Shown in pieces: positions 26,281 to 35,145 of a stretch of DNA of 64,000 nt. The position numbers and the translations under genes were made by a program. Position 1 is the first letter of the stretch. Each line of letters starts with the position of its first letter. This stretch comes from Prolixibacteraceae bacterium JC049. GTDB taxonomy: Bacteria > Bacteroidota > Bacteroidia > Bacteroidales > Prolixibacteraceae. Location: positions 124,001-188,000 of the forward strand of contig SACZ01000003.1 in the NCBI GenBank assembly GCA_023369685.1, written 5' to 3'. Under the pieces are notes generated by a model. That model saw nothing but the letters and a program-made list of their open reading frames with translations. It searched no databases and was not told the DNA's origin.

Positions 26281-26314
26281 AAAAGCGTTTCTTCTAGTAA
26301 GGAACGCTTTTTTT
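26281..26314 (+). terminator. Terminator of the SRP/tRNA cluster
   Basis: AAAAGCGTT / AACGCTTTT stem followed by a T-rich run, immediately after the last truncated tRNA. Confidence 0.8.
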
Positions 26315-26416
26315 GTTTATACAAACATTCTAATCACAAAGCCAATTTTGGTAAACATTTTATATCTTAACGCCTCGAAATAAATAGAACAATTCTATTA
26401 ATAAAGTTGTGCTACA

Positions 26417-26965
26417 ATGAATATGCAAAAGAATCAATTGGTTTCATCGGCTATGACTCACGGCTTAATGCTAGGTGGGGGCTTCGTAATAGTTAACATT
26501 GTGTTTTGGTTGACAGATAGACCATTTGCCGGAGGACAAGAATATGTCAATTACTTCCTTTATATTGGATTGATTTATCTTGGAACTGTTTCATTCCGTA
26601 AAACAGAGCCTGGAGGATATATTAAATATGGAAAAGCGTTGGCTTATGGTGCGTTAACTTCATTTTTTGGTGCTGTAATATTTGCATTTTGGTTATTTGT
26701 ACTGTATAAGTTTATTGATTCAGATTTACTGCAACAGCGTATTGAATTTACTCAGGATGCGTTATTGAACCAAGGAATGAGCGACGATATGGTTGAGCAG
26801 CAAAGTAAAGTAATGGAAATGTTTATGGGACCTGGGATAATGGCTTTTGGCGAATTGTTTGGAAAAACGTTAATGGGCTTCATTTTATCATTAATCGTTG
26901 CCATTTTTACTAAGAAGAATAACCCAGATCCTTTTGCTGATGCAACAGGTCATATCGAAGACTAG
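26417..26965 (+). CDS. DUF4199 domain-containing membrane protein
   Basis: A 182-aa inner-membrane protein with four hydrophobic helices (about 10-32, 42-60, 72-98 and 142-165). The motif pattern is that of DUF4199: an early Gly-rich helix, an FRK segment, GYIKYGKAL, and a loop with QRIEFTQDALLNQG before the last helix. The function is unknown. Eleven bases separate it from a GT2 gene, a pairing often seen in Bacteroidota, which suggests a helper role in lipid-linked sugar transfer (inference). The second ATG at 26423 is an equally possible start. Confidence 0.85.
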   Translation: MNMQKNQLVSSAMTHGLMLGGGFVIVNIVFWLTDRPFAGGQEYVNYFLYIGLIYLGTVSFRKTEPGGYIKYGKALAYGALTSFFGAVIFAFWLFVLYKFIDSDLLQQRIEFTQDALLNQGMSDDMVEQQSKVMEMFMGPGIMAFGELFGKTLMGFILSLIVAIFTKKNNPDPFADATGHIED

Positions 26966-26976
26966 TACAATATATT

Positions 26977-27933
26977 ATGGATATCTCTGTTATAATTCCT
27001 TTGTTGAACGAAGAGGAGTCGCTACCAGAATTGGTGAGTTGGATTTCTAAAGTAATGAGTCAAAATAATTTTTCTCACGAAATTATTATGATTGATGACG
27101 GAAGTACAGATAGTTCTTGGGATGTTATTCAGGAACTGGCAAAGAATTATGATAGTATACGTGCTGTGCGCTTTTGTCGTAATTATGGAAAATCGGGTGC
27201 TTTATTTACAGGATTTGACATGGCTCAAGGTGATGTGGTAATTACCATGGATGCTGATTTACAGGATAGTCCGGATGAAATACCAGAGTTGTTTCAAATG
27301 GTGAAGGAGCAAGGTTTTGACATTGTTTCTGGCTGGAAGAAAAAGCGACATGACCCTGTTTTAACGAAGAATTTACCAAGTAAACTATATAACTGGACCG
27401 TTCGACGATTAACTGGAATTAAGTTACACGATATGAATTGTGGACTTAAGGCCTATCGCAGACAGGTAATCAAGAGTATTGAGGTGTATGGTGAAATGCA
27501 CCGATATATTCCGGTGCTGGCAAAATGGGCTGGTTACGATAAAATTGGCGAGAAAGTAGTTCAACACCAAGAGCGAAAATATGGTGTAACTAAATTTGGA
27601 TTAGAACGCTTCGTTCGTGGGCCACTTGACTTGATATCGGTGATGTTTATTTCACGTTTTGTGAAGCGTCCAATGCACTTCTTTGGTGTGATTGGTATCT
27701 TGTTATTTATCGTTGGCTTTGGAGCAGCCGGTTGGTTGGGAGCACAAAAGCTTTATGCTGTTGCTCACGGTATCTCAGCTCGATTGATAACAGATAGTCC
27801 TTATTTTTATATTGCGTTGACTTCAATGATTTTGGGTAGTCAGTTTTTCTTAGCGGGATTTCTTGGAGAACTAGTCTCACGAAGTTCTGCAGAGCGCAAT
27901 CAATACAGAATACAAGAACGAATTGAAAAATAA
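26977..27933 (+). CDS. Family 2 glycosyltransferase (DPM1/GtrB type)
   Basis: A 318-aa membrane glycosyltransferase that probably loads a sugar onto undecaprenyl phosphate. The GT-A domain (about 1-230) shows VIIPLLNEEESLPELV at the start, IDDGSTDSS, and the metal-binding MDADLQDSPDEIPEL. Two membrane helices close the protein (about 232-258 and 270-295), the GtrB/DPMS arrangement. The sugar product would be used for envelope glycan or LPS decoration. It is in an operon with the DUF4199 gene and ends at a terminator shared with recQ. Specificity is not readable from the sequence. Confidence 0.92.
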   Translation: MDISVIIPLLNEEESLPELVSWISKVMSQNNFSHEIIMIDDGSTDSSWDVIQELAKNYDSIRAVRFCRNYGKSGALFTGFDMAQGDVVITMDADLQDSPDEIPELFQMVKEQGFDIVSGWKKKRHDPVLTKNLPSKLYNWTVRRLTGIKLHDMNCGLKAYRRQVIKSIEVYGEMHRYIPVLAKWAGYDKIGEKVVQHQERKYGVTKFGLERFVRGPLDLISVMFISRFVKRPMHFFGVIGILLFIVGFGAAGWLGAQKLYAVAHGISARLITDSPYFYIALTSMILGSQFFLAGFLGELVSRSSAERNQYRIQERIEK

Positions 27934-27965
27934 ATGGAAAGGAGCTTTTTTAGCTCTTTTTCCAT
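27934..27965. terminator. Bidirectional terminator between GT2 and recQ
   Basis: ATGGAAAGGAGCT and AGCTCTTTTTCCAT form an almost perfect stem (one bulge) with a TTTTT loop. It sits in the 16-bp convergent gap and overlaps the recQ stop. Confidence 0.65.
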
Positions 27966-29857
27966 TCTAACTTCTGATCAATACGATATTGAATCTTATC
28001 ATTGTCAAGTAACCATCGACAAACTTTAATAGCTTCATCCGTATTGCCTTGTAAGGAAATAGTGAGCTGTTCAAGTGTTTGTGGTTCTTTGTTTAAGATC
28101 TTCTTAATTTGTTCCGAATATTTTTCGAAATGAATGCTATCCATATCCAATTCGTTTCGAGACCTGCATACATCGCAAACCCCACATCTTTTAGTTTCTA
28201 ACTCGCCAAAATATTCTACCAGCATCTGACTTCGGCATTTTGTTTTGCTTTGAGCATAGTTTAAAACTGCTTCTATCTGTTTCTTGTAGATGGCTTTACG
28301 TTCGTCGTAATGTTCTTTCGATATTTTTAAGAAGCGCTCTTCCAGACGCTCTTTTGTGTATATAATAAATGGTGTCTTTTTCTGAGGGATATAGTGAATA
28401 GTTCCCAAAGCATCCAATCGGTTTAAATATCTGTAAATTACCTCTGTGGTTGATTTTGCTCTGTCTGCCAATAGTTGCTCGTTGATAGAAATGTAATTGG
28501 AAAACAGCCCAGTATGTGAGCGTAAAAGCAGTTTGATAAAAGCATCAAAAGCTTCGTTGGCTATTTGAAATTTGTAAAGTTCATCGCGATGAATTTTAAA
28601 ATGAACTCTGGAAGGATTATCCAGCTCTTCAGTTAGTTCTAGGTAGTCACAGCGTTGAAGAATTTTCAAGCTGTTGTATATGGTCACAATAGCCATGTTA
28701 TATGAGCGAGCAAAATCTCCAATACTAAAATCGAAAGTCATGTTTTTACCAAAGCCAACCGCAATTTTAAAGTAGTTCCCAAGAGCTTGATATACCCGCT
28801 TTATGGTTTCTATGGTCGGAAACTTTTCATTGAAAGCACGCTGAAGCTTTTTGTTGTCGGAGTTGTTGTATAGTAAAACAGCTGCAGCTTTCTTTTCATC
28901 TCGCCCGGCTCGTCCTGCCTCTTGGTAATAGGCTTCCAGCGAATCTGGAACGTCAATATGTATAACAAAACGAACATCGGGCTTATCAATTCCCATTCCA
29001 AATGCGTTGGTAGCTACCATAACTCTGGTTGTTCCTTTTTTCCATGCATCTTGCTTCTTTGTTCTGGAAATATTGGAGAGCCCAGCGTGATAATAATCGG
29101 AAGAAACATCATGCCTGCGAAGCATTTCTGTAATTTCTTTTGTACGCTTTCTGCTTCGAACATATACAATTCCCGACCCCTTAGTTTTTTGTAGTGTTCG
29201 GGCTAGATATCCGTATTTATCTTCCTCGTGGCGTACCAGGTATTTCAAATTCGATCGGGTAAAGCTTTTCTGAAGAACATTAGGTTGTGAGAACTTCAGC
29301 TTATCTTGAATATCTTTAACGACAAGAGGAGTTGCAGTAGCAGTTAGTGCTAAAACAGGAGTATCTGGAAGCATTTCTCGTATGGCAGCAATCTTTAAAT
29401 ACGAAGGTCGAAAATCGTATCCCCATTGCGAGATGCAGTGAGATTCATCGATGGTAAGCAGATTAATTTTCATCTGCTCTAATCGTTCCTGAAAGCGCTT
29501 TGTGGCAATTCGTTCTGGCGAAACGTAAAGAAATTTATAGTCTCCCCAAACAGCATTGTCTAGATTGATTTTAATCTCTTCTTTGGTCATTCCTGAATAG
29601 ATGGCTAATGCTTTTATACCTCTTTGGTTCAGGTTTTCAACCTGATCTTTCATTAAGGCAATTAGCGGAGTAATAACTAAGCATAATCCTTCGTGTGCCA
29701 ACGAATACACCTGAAACGTAATGGATTTACCTCCCCCAGTGGGCATTAAGCCAAGTGTGTCTTTGCCGGCAGCAACAGACTCGATAATCTCTTCCTGAAG
29801 ATCTCGAAACTTTGGGTAACCCCAGTATTGTGTAAGTATCTGCCGGTATTTGCTCAT
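27950..29857 (-). CDS. recQ: ATP-dependent DNA helicase RecQ
   Basis: A 3'-5' superfamily-2 helicase for recombination and repair. 635 aa. Walker A in LMPTGGGKSITFQ (about 38-50), DESH box in LLTIDESHCISQWGYDFRP (about 134-152), helicase motifs TATATP, IVYVRSRK and QEAGRAGRDE. The RQC zinc-binding Cys set (CRSQMLVEYFGE, CGVCDVC, about 540-565) is complete. The winged-helix part lies around 370-500 in an arrangement that differs from E. coli RecQ. No clear HRDC domain is visible at the C-terminus, as in the shorter Bacteroidota RecQ paralogues. Bacteroidota often carry two RecQ types, so this may not be the only one. Confidence 0.93.
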   Translation of the reverse strand: MSKYRQILTQYWGYPKFRDLQEEIIESVAAGKDTLGLMPTGGGKSITFQVYSLAHEGLCLVITPLIALMKDQVENLNQRGIKALAIYSGMTKEEIKINLDNAVWGDYKFLYVSPERIATKRFQERLEQMKINLLTIDESHCISQWGYDFRPSYLKIAAIREMLPDTPVLALTATATPLVVKDIQDKLKFSQPNVLQKSFTRSNLKYLVRHEEDKYGYLARTLQKTKGSGIVYVRSRKRTKEITEMLRRHDVSSDYYHAGLSNISRTKKQDAWKKGTTRVMVATNAFGMGIDKPDVRFVIHIDVPDSLEAYYQEAGRAGRDEKKAAAVLLYNNSDNKKLQRAFNEKFPTIETIKRVYQALGNYFKIAVGFGKNMTFDFSIGDFARSYNMAIVTIYNSLKILQRCDYLELTEELDNPSRVHFKIHRDELYKFQIANEAFDAFIKLLLRSHTGLFSNYISINEQLLADRAKSTTEVIYRYLNRLDALGTIHYIPQKKTPFIIYTKERLEERFLKISKEHYDERKAIYKKQIEAVLNYAQSKTKCRSQMLVEYFGELETKRCGVCDVCRSRNELDMDSIHFEKYSEQIKKILNKEPQTLEQLTISLQGNTDEAIKVCRWLLDNDKIQYRIDQKLEWKKS

Positions 29858-30040
29858 AGAGAAATGGAAATTTGAATTACTTTAAAATACAAAAATAAAT
29901 GGGTTCTTTCAATTACCAGATTATATTCATATAAATTTTGAATGCAGATGTTTCAACATGTTTTTGCATCTTTGTTGATCTTGATTTTTCAAGGTTAATA
30001 GAAAGTGAAAGAATTCGATATTCGATTTAGGAAAAATAAT

Positions 30041-31954
30041 ATGACAATGAAGAAGGTTGTGTTGGCTCTATTGTTGGTTCCACTGTTTGGAGTCTCAATG
30101 GCTCAGAAAAAAACAGAATTACTACGTATTGGAGAAGAAAAGGTTGGTGTAGAAGAATTTAAGCATCTTTTTAAAAAGAATAATTCAGAAGTGCTAGCTG
30201 ATTCGTTGCGTCTTTCTGTAGAAGAATACATGGATTTATTTGTCGCTTTTAAGTTAAAGGTGATGGAGGCAAAGTCGTTGGGATACGACACTATTGCAGC
30301 TTTTAAAAATGAAATTCAAGGTTATAGAAAAGAGATGGCACAGCCTTATCTTACAGATGTTAGTTACAATGATAAGTTGGTAGAAGAGTTGTACCGAAGA
30401 GTCAGAAACGAAGTAAAAGCACGTCATATTCTATTGCGAGTAAAACCCAAAGCGTCACCTGCAGATACTTTAAAAGTATACAATCGAATTATTGAAATCC
30501 GAAACGAGTTGTTGAAAGGAGCTAGCTTTAGTGAGGTAGCCAAAAAGAATTCCGAAGATCCATCGGCTAAAATGAATGGTGGTAACTTAGGGTATTTCAA
30601 AGCTTTTATGATGGTTACGCCTTTTGAAGATGCGGCATATAGCTTACAGAAAGATGAAATATCAATGCCTGTTCGAACTCGTTTTGGTTACCACTTGATT
30701 CAACTGCAAGATATGCGACCAGCTTTAGGAGATGTAAAAGTTGCTCATGTAATGAAGTTGGTTCCACGCGGAGCCAATGATTCTGTTCGCAATGCAAAAC
30801 GCAATGAGATGGAGGATATTATGGTGCGTATAAAAAATGGAGAGCCTTTTTCGAAATTAGCAGCAAAATATTCTGATGATAAGCGGTCGGTTGTAAATGG
30901 CGGAGAACTTCCTTGGTTTAACAGAGGAAGAATGGTGCCTGCCTTTGCTGATGCGGCTTATGCTTTAAAGGAAAATGATGCTATTTCTCCAATTATAACA
31001 ACTCCATATGGATTTCATATTATTAAGCGACTGGGCTATCGTTCGCCTAAAAGTATTCAGGAAATGAAGCCAGAGTTGATTTCCAAAATCAAACGAGATC
31101 CAATGAGAAGCAAGCATAGCAAAAAGCAGTTTGTGCAAAAGTTAAAGAGTAAATATAATTTTCACGAGAATGTTGAAGTGTTGAAGAGCGTAACTGCAAC
31201 TGAAAAAGACACTGCAATTGCTTCGAAAGAACTTCTTAGTTATGCTGATAATCATCTGTCTGTGGGAGAGTTTGCTCGTTACATTAAAAAGAAATACCAA
31301 CGAATAATCGATGCCAGTGAGGTAGAAGAATTGTACGAAGAGTTTGTGCAAAAACAGCTGATTGACTATGAAGATAGCCAGTTGGAAAACTTGTATCCCG
31401 ATTTTAGATTGTTGATGAAAGAGTATCACGATGGAATATTGCTGTTTAATATTTCTCAGGATAAAATATGGAGCAAAGCCTCTTCCGATTCGGTGCTATT
31501 GAAAGCGTTTTATACCGAATATAAACCTAAGGTAAAATGGAAGGAACACTTTAAAGGTGTGATTATTGAGTGCAAGAATAAAGAAGTTGCTAAAAGTTAT
31601 AGAGAGCGTCTAAAAGAGGAATCGGCGAAAAAAGACTTTTTAACTAATTTACCATCTAAGAGTGAAGATTTGTTAAAAGTGGAACCCATCATAATTGAAA
31701 GAGGTTATAATGATTGGGTAGATTATTATATTTGGAAGGTTAATCCGTTGAAGGATATTGAAATCGAGCGTTATGTTGTTGTCGGAGATGTATTACCTTC
31801 GGCAGTGAAAACACTAGATGAAGCAAGAGGAACTTATATACTGAAATTACAAGAAGATCTGGAACAAAAGTGGATAAGCAAATTGAAGAAAAAATACAAA
31901 GTTTCAATTCGGAAAAAGGCTCTACGTCAATTGCAAAAACAGCTAGACAAGTAG
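30041..31954 (+). CDS. Periplasmic PpiC-type peptidyl-prolyl isomerase (two parvulin domains)
   Basis: A periplasmic chaperone/isomerase of 637 aa that would help outer-membrane proteins fold. Signal peptide MTMKKVVLALLLVPLFGVSMAQ. A SurA-N-like region (about 25-120) precedes two parvulin domains (about 125-225: ARHILLRVKP, GGNLGYF, FGYHLIQL; about 231-332: GGELPWFNRGRMVP, YGFHIIKR). A 300-residue basic tail of unknown role follows. The frame opens at a GTG at 30005; I preferred the ATG at 30041, which leads straight into the signal peptide. It is the first of five genes in one direction, with the next gene starting inside its 3' end. Confidence 0.92.
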   Translation: MTMKKVVLALLLVPLFGVSMAQKKTELLRIGEEKVGVEEFKHLFKKNNSEVLADSLRLSVEEYMDLFVAFKLKVMEAKSLGYDTIAAFKNEIQGYRKEMAQPYLTDVSYNDKLVEELYRRVRNEVKARHILLRVKPKASPADTLKVYNRIIEIRNELLKGASFSEVAKKNSEDPSAKMNGGNLGYFKAFMMVTPFEDAAYSLQKDEISMPVRTRFGYHLIQLQDMRPALGDVKVAHVMKLVPRGANDSVRNAKRNEMEDIMVRIKNGEPFSKLAAKYSDDKRSVVNGGELPWFNRGRMVPAFADAAYALKENDAISPIITTPYGFHIIKRLGYRSPKSIQEMKPELISKIKRDPMRSKHSKKQFVQKLKSKYNFHENVEVLKSVTATEKDTAIASKELLSYADNHLSVGEFARYIKKKYQRIIDASEVEELYEEFVQKQLIDYEDSQLENLYPDFRLLMKEYHDGILLFNISQDKIWSKASSDSVLLKAFYTEYKPKVKWKEHFKGVIIECKNKEVAKSYRERLKEESAKKDFLTNLPSKSEDLLKVEPIIIERGYNDWVDYYIWKVNPLKDIEIERYVVVGDVLPSAVKTLDEARGTYILKLQEDLEQKWISKLKKKYKVSIRKKALRQLQKQLDK

Positions 31955-32784
31955 TTGCTGTTTTTTTGTTGCTTGCAGTTTCTTCTTGTGGATTATTTGA
32001 CAAAAAGCAAGAGGTAGTATTGGCTCGGGTTGGCGATAAACTATTAACAGAGGCTGATATACAGGTTCGGATGCCTGCAGGCCTTAATCATTCCGATAGT
32101 TTGCAATTTACCGAAGACTATATTAAGTCGTGGGTAAAGCAGGAGCTGATTTTGCAAAAAGCAGAAGAAAACCTGACGAATGAACAAAAAGATGTAACAC
32201 GCGAGTTAAATGAGTATAAAAACTCGTTATTGATCTATCGATATAAAAATGCATTGGTAAGTCAAAAGTTGGATACTGTTGTTACCAATGAGCAAATTGA
32301 TAATTACTATTCCGATTTTAAGCAGCGCTTTGTGTTGCAAAATCACATTGTAAAAGCAATTTATATTAAAGTGCCTAAGGAGATGGCAAACCAAACTAAG
32401 TTGTTGAAAATGTGTGAGCAATACCATGCAGATGAATCAGAGTTGCAAACATTTTCTTATCAGTATGCAAAGAAGTTTGACTATTTCAATCACCAGTGGA
32501 CTAATTTTTACGAGGTGATACAAAATACGCCTTTCATTATCGATGATCAGAATAAATTTTTGAAGCAAAAAAAGTACATCGACAGGACCGACGATTCGTA
32601 TTACTATTTGCTTTATATTGAAGATTTTCGCTTGAAAGGAGATATTTCTCCCATCGATTTTGTGCAGGATAGAATCAAAAGTTTAATTTTGAACAAACGA
32701 AAATTGAACTTTCTGCGTAATCTCGAAGATGAGGTGTATCGTGAAGGTCTAAAACATAGTAAATTCAAAATATTTAATCAATAA
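31870..32784 (+). CDS. SurA/PpiC-related lipoprotein, starts inside the upstream gene
   Basis: A 304-aa lipoprotein. The lipobox LLLAVSSC places the lipidated Cys at about residue 40, followed by GLFDKKQE. VLARVGDKLLTEADI is the SurA-N start motif, and the rest resembles a peptidyl-prolyl isomerase-like chaperone without a complete parvulin domain. No ATG or TTG precedes the lipoprotein signal in a sensible place, so the GTG at 31870 is taken as start. This gives an 85-base out-of-frame overlap with the upstream gene and a long, charged pre-signal region (about 26 residues). Translational coupling to the upstream gene is likely. The true start is the uncertain part. Confidence 0.85.
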   Translation: MDKQIEEKIQSFNSEKGSTSIAKTARQVVAVFLLLAVSSCGLFDKKQEVVLARVGDKLLTEADIQVRMPAGLNHSDSLQFTEDYIKSWVKQELILQKAEENLTNEQKDVTRELNEYKNSLLIYRYKNALVSQKLDTVVTNEQIDNYYSDFKQRFVLQNHIVKAIYIKVPKEMANQTKLLKMCEQYHADESELQTFSYQYAKKFDYFNHQWTNFYEVIQNTPFIIDDQNKFLKQKKYIDRTDDSYYYLLYIEDFRLKGDISPIDFVQDRIKSLILNKRKLNFLRNLEDEVYREGLKHSKFKIFNQ

Positions 32785-32787
32785 ATT

Positions 32788-34143
32788 ATGAGTAAGATGC
32801 CCAAACAGTTGGTAATCGTTTTCTTTCTATTCATCTGCTTTGGCTGGCAAGTTTCAGCTCAGGATAAGGTGGTTGACCAGGTGGTAGCAATCGTAGGGAA
32901 TAATCCGATTTTGAAGTCAGACGTTGAGAATGTATACCTTCAACGACAAATGCAAGGTGATGTTTCAGATGGAGATATGAAATGTGAAATCTTAGAGGAT
33001 TTGTTGATTGAAAAATTATTGGTTGCTGAAGCTGAGTTGGATACTAACATTACTGTTACCGAGGCTCAGATTAACAGAACAATGGATGGACAGATTCAAA
33101 GATATTTGCAATATGCAGGTTCTGTTGAAGAGTTGGAGCGCAACATGGGGAAAAAGCTTCCTCAGATTAAGGCTGACATGAAAGAGATGATCAGCAATCA
33201 GCTTCTTACTCAGCAAATGAGACAAAAAATTATTGGCGACTTAACTGTTACTCCATCAGAAGTACGTTACTTCTACCGCGGAATGAAAGAAGATGAGAAG
33301 CCAAACGTAAAGCCACAGTTGGAGTATGCTCAGATTGTTTTAATTCCTCGTGTTTCTCAAGAAGAAGATATGAGAGTTAAAGCACGTTTGCGTGATTTTA
33401 AAAAACGTGTTGAGACAGGAAAAACTTCATTTGCCACGTTGGCAATTATGTATTCAGAAGGTCCATCAGCAAAAAATGGTGGAGAAATGGATTACATGGG
33501 ACGTGGTCAGCTAGATAAGTCATATGCCGATGCTGCTTTTAACCTAAAAGGAGATCGAATTTCAAATGTTGTACGTTCGGAATTTGGTTACCACATCATT
33601 CAGGTTGTAGACCGAAAAGGACAAAAATTGAAGACTCGCCATATTATCATGAAGCCTAAAGTGGATGCAGAAGAGTTGGAAAAAGCAACCAATGCTCTTG
33701 ATTCTTTGGCAACAGGTATCAGAAAGAAAGAGATCTCTTTTGAACAGGCTGCTTATTTGTATTCTGGCGATAAAGATTCAAAAAATAGTGGTGGTTTAGT
33801 ACTAAACCCTAATACAATGGCAACTCGATTCGATTTATCTCAGTTGAACCCAGCCGATAGTAAAGTGTTGAAAGAGATGAAGATTGGTGAAATTTCAGAA
33901 CCATTCGAAGCAGTTGATGCCAAAGGACGTAAGGTGGTAAAAATTGTAATGCTGAAGAATCGTATCAAGGCGCATAGAGCAGACTTGAAAAATGATTACA
34001 AGCTTATTAGTGACAGATTCTTGAATAAGAAACAAGAACAAACATTGGATAAGTGGATTGGTAAACAGCAGTCTGATACGTACATTCATATCGATGAGTC
34101 GTATGCTAATTGTAATTTCCGATTCAGCAACTGGGTAAAATAA
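32788..34143 (+). CDS. surA: SurA-like periplasmic chaperone / peptidyl-prolyl isomerase
   Basis: A 451-aa periplasmic chaperone for outer-membrane proteins. Signal peptide (ending QVSAQ, about 25), an N-terminal chaperone module (VDQVVAIVGNNPILKSDV, the SurA signature, about 27-175), a first parvulin domain (about 178-275: YAQIVLIPRV, GGEMDYMGRGQL, FGYHIIQV) and a second (about 281-390: TRHIIMKPK, NSGGLVLNP). It starts three bases after the lipoprotein stop. The order PpiC, lipoprotein, SurA is a standard Bacteroidota group. The gene symbol is by domain match and not by proven equivalence to the E. coli gene. Confidence 0.93.
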   Translation: MSKMPKQLVIVFFLFICFGWQVSAQDKVVDQVVAIVGNNPILKSDVENVYLQRQMQGDVSDGDMKCEILEDLLIEKLLVAEAELDTNITVTEAQINRTMDGQIQRYLQYAGSVEELERNMGKKLPQIKADMKEMISNQLLTQQMRQKIIGDLTVTPSEVRYFYRGMKEDEKPNVKPQLEYAQIVLIPRVSQEEDMRVKARLRDFKKRVETGKTSFATLAIMYSEGPSAKNGGEMDYMGRGQLDKSYADAAFNLKGDRISNVVRSEFGYHIIQVVDRKGQKLKTRHIIMKPKVDAEELEKATNALDSLATGIRKKEISFEQAAYLYSGDKDSKNSGGLVLNPNTMATRFDLSQLNPADSKVLKEMKIGEISEPFEAVDAKGRKVVKIVMLKNRIKAHRADLKNDYKLISDRFLNKKQEQTLDKWIGKQQSDTYIHIDESYANCNFRFSNWVK

Positions 34144-34171
34144 TAACTCCTCTCAATAAAAGAATAAGCTC

Positions 34172-35134
34172 ATGAAGTTTAAAAATGAAGTAGAAGCAGT
34201 TGATGCATTGAAAAAAAAGCATGATGAGCTGCTGAGCGAAATACAAAAAGTAATATACGGTCAAGACGAGATTGTTAGCCAAGTGCTGATTTCTATCTTT
34301 AGTCAGGGGCACTGCTTGCTTGTGGGAGTTCCAGGTTTGGCAAAAACTCTCTTGGTAAATACTATTTCAGAAGTACTAGGTTTAGATTACAAACGAATTC
34401 AGTTTACTCCCGACTTAATGCCTTCTGATATTGTAGGTATGGAGATTCTGGATAAAGAGCGTCAGTTTAAGTTTGTGAAAGGTCCTCTTTTTGCCAATAT
34501 TATTTTGGCCGATGAGATTAACCGTACACCACCTAAAACTCAGGCTGCCTTATTGGAGGCAATGCAAGAGAAGTCGGTTACTTCAGCAGGAGTTCGATAT
34601 AAGCTAGACGAACCATTTTTTGTATTAGCTACTCAAAATCCAATTGAGCAGGAAGGAACATATCCACTTCCGGAAGCTCAGTTAGACCGCTTCATGTTCT
34701 CGTTGTGGTTGGATTACCCGAAGTTTGAAGATGAGCTTTCAATTGTAAGAAATACAACTACTGATAAACAGATAGAATTAAAAACTATAATTTCAGCGAA
34801 AGAAATTGTCTACTATCAGCAGTTGATTAGAAAAATACCGGTAAATGATAATGTATTGAAATATGCAGTATCTTTGGCCGCGAAAACTCGACCAGGTGGT
34901 GAGTTAAGCAACGAAGTAACTGAAAAGTACCTGAAATGGGGAGCAGGTCCTCGTGCCTCTCAATACTTGGTTTTAGGTGCTAAAACTCATGCTGTTCTTT
35001 CTGGAAAATATACTCCGGATATCGAAGATGTTAAGGCTGTTGCAAAGACAGTATTGCGTCATCGTATTATTAAAAATTATAAAGCCGAAGCAGAAGGAAT
35101 AAGTGTAGAGGAGATTATAGATAAGTTGCTGTAA
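34172..35134 (+). CDS. MoxR-family AAA+ ATPase
   Basis: A 320-aa cytoplasmic AAA+ ATPase. Walker A in GVPGLAKTLLVN, Walker B with the MoxR insert in ILADEINRTPPKTQAALLEAMQE, sensor 1 in FVLATQNPIEQEGTYPLPEAQLDRF, and the C-terminal lid (AAKTRPGGE, WGAGPRASQYL). The MoxR family acts in metal insertion or maturation of partner proteins containing VWA or DUF58 domains, usually encoded next door. Here no DUF58 or Bat gene follows. The neighbours are a SurA-like chaperone 28 bases upstream and an OstA-like protein 12 bases downstream. Its role in envelope maturation is an inference from this context. Confidence 0.94.
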   Translation: MKFKNEVEAVDALKKKHDELLSEIQKVIYGQDEIVSQVLISIFSQGHCLLVGVPGLAKTLLVNTISEVLGLDYKRIQFTPDLMPSDIVGMEILDKERQFKFVKGPLFANIILADEINRTPPKTQAALLEAMQEKSVTSAGVRYKLDEPFFVLATQNPIEQEGTYPLPEAQLDRFMFSLWLDYPKFEDELSIVRNTTTDKQIELKTIISAKEIVYYQQLIRKIPVNDNVLKYAVSLAAKTRPGGELSNEVTEKYLKWGAGPRASQYLVLGAKTHAVLSGKYTPDIEDVKAVAKTVLRHRIIKNYKAEAEGISVEEIIDKLL

Positions 35135-35145
35135 GAAAAACGGTA

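Larger units (their letters stand above)
26132..26284 (+). repeat. Direct repeat A (tRNA-Gly + truncated tRNA-Thr), copy 2
   Basis: Identical to 25863-26015, including the spacer and the truncated tRNA-Thr end. Confidence 0.9.

Noticed and set aside
25583-26284. Regularly spaced identical repeats resembling a CRISPR array
   Set aside because: The repeats are tRNA genes with cloverleaf structure, and the spacing is irregular (362, 347 and 269 bases). No cas gene is near.
25583-26416. tRNA cluster as integration site of a mobile element
   Set aside because: There is no integrase, no flanking foreign-type genes and no attachment repeat outside the tRNA duplication itself.
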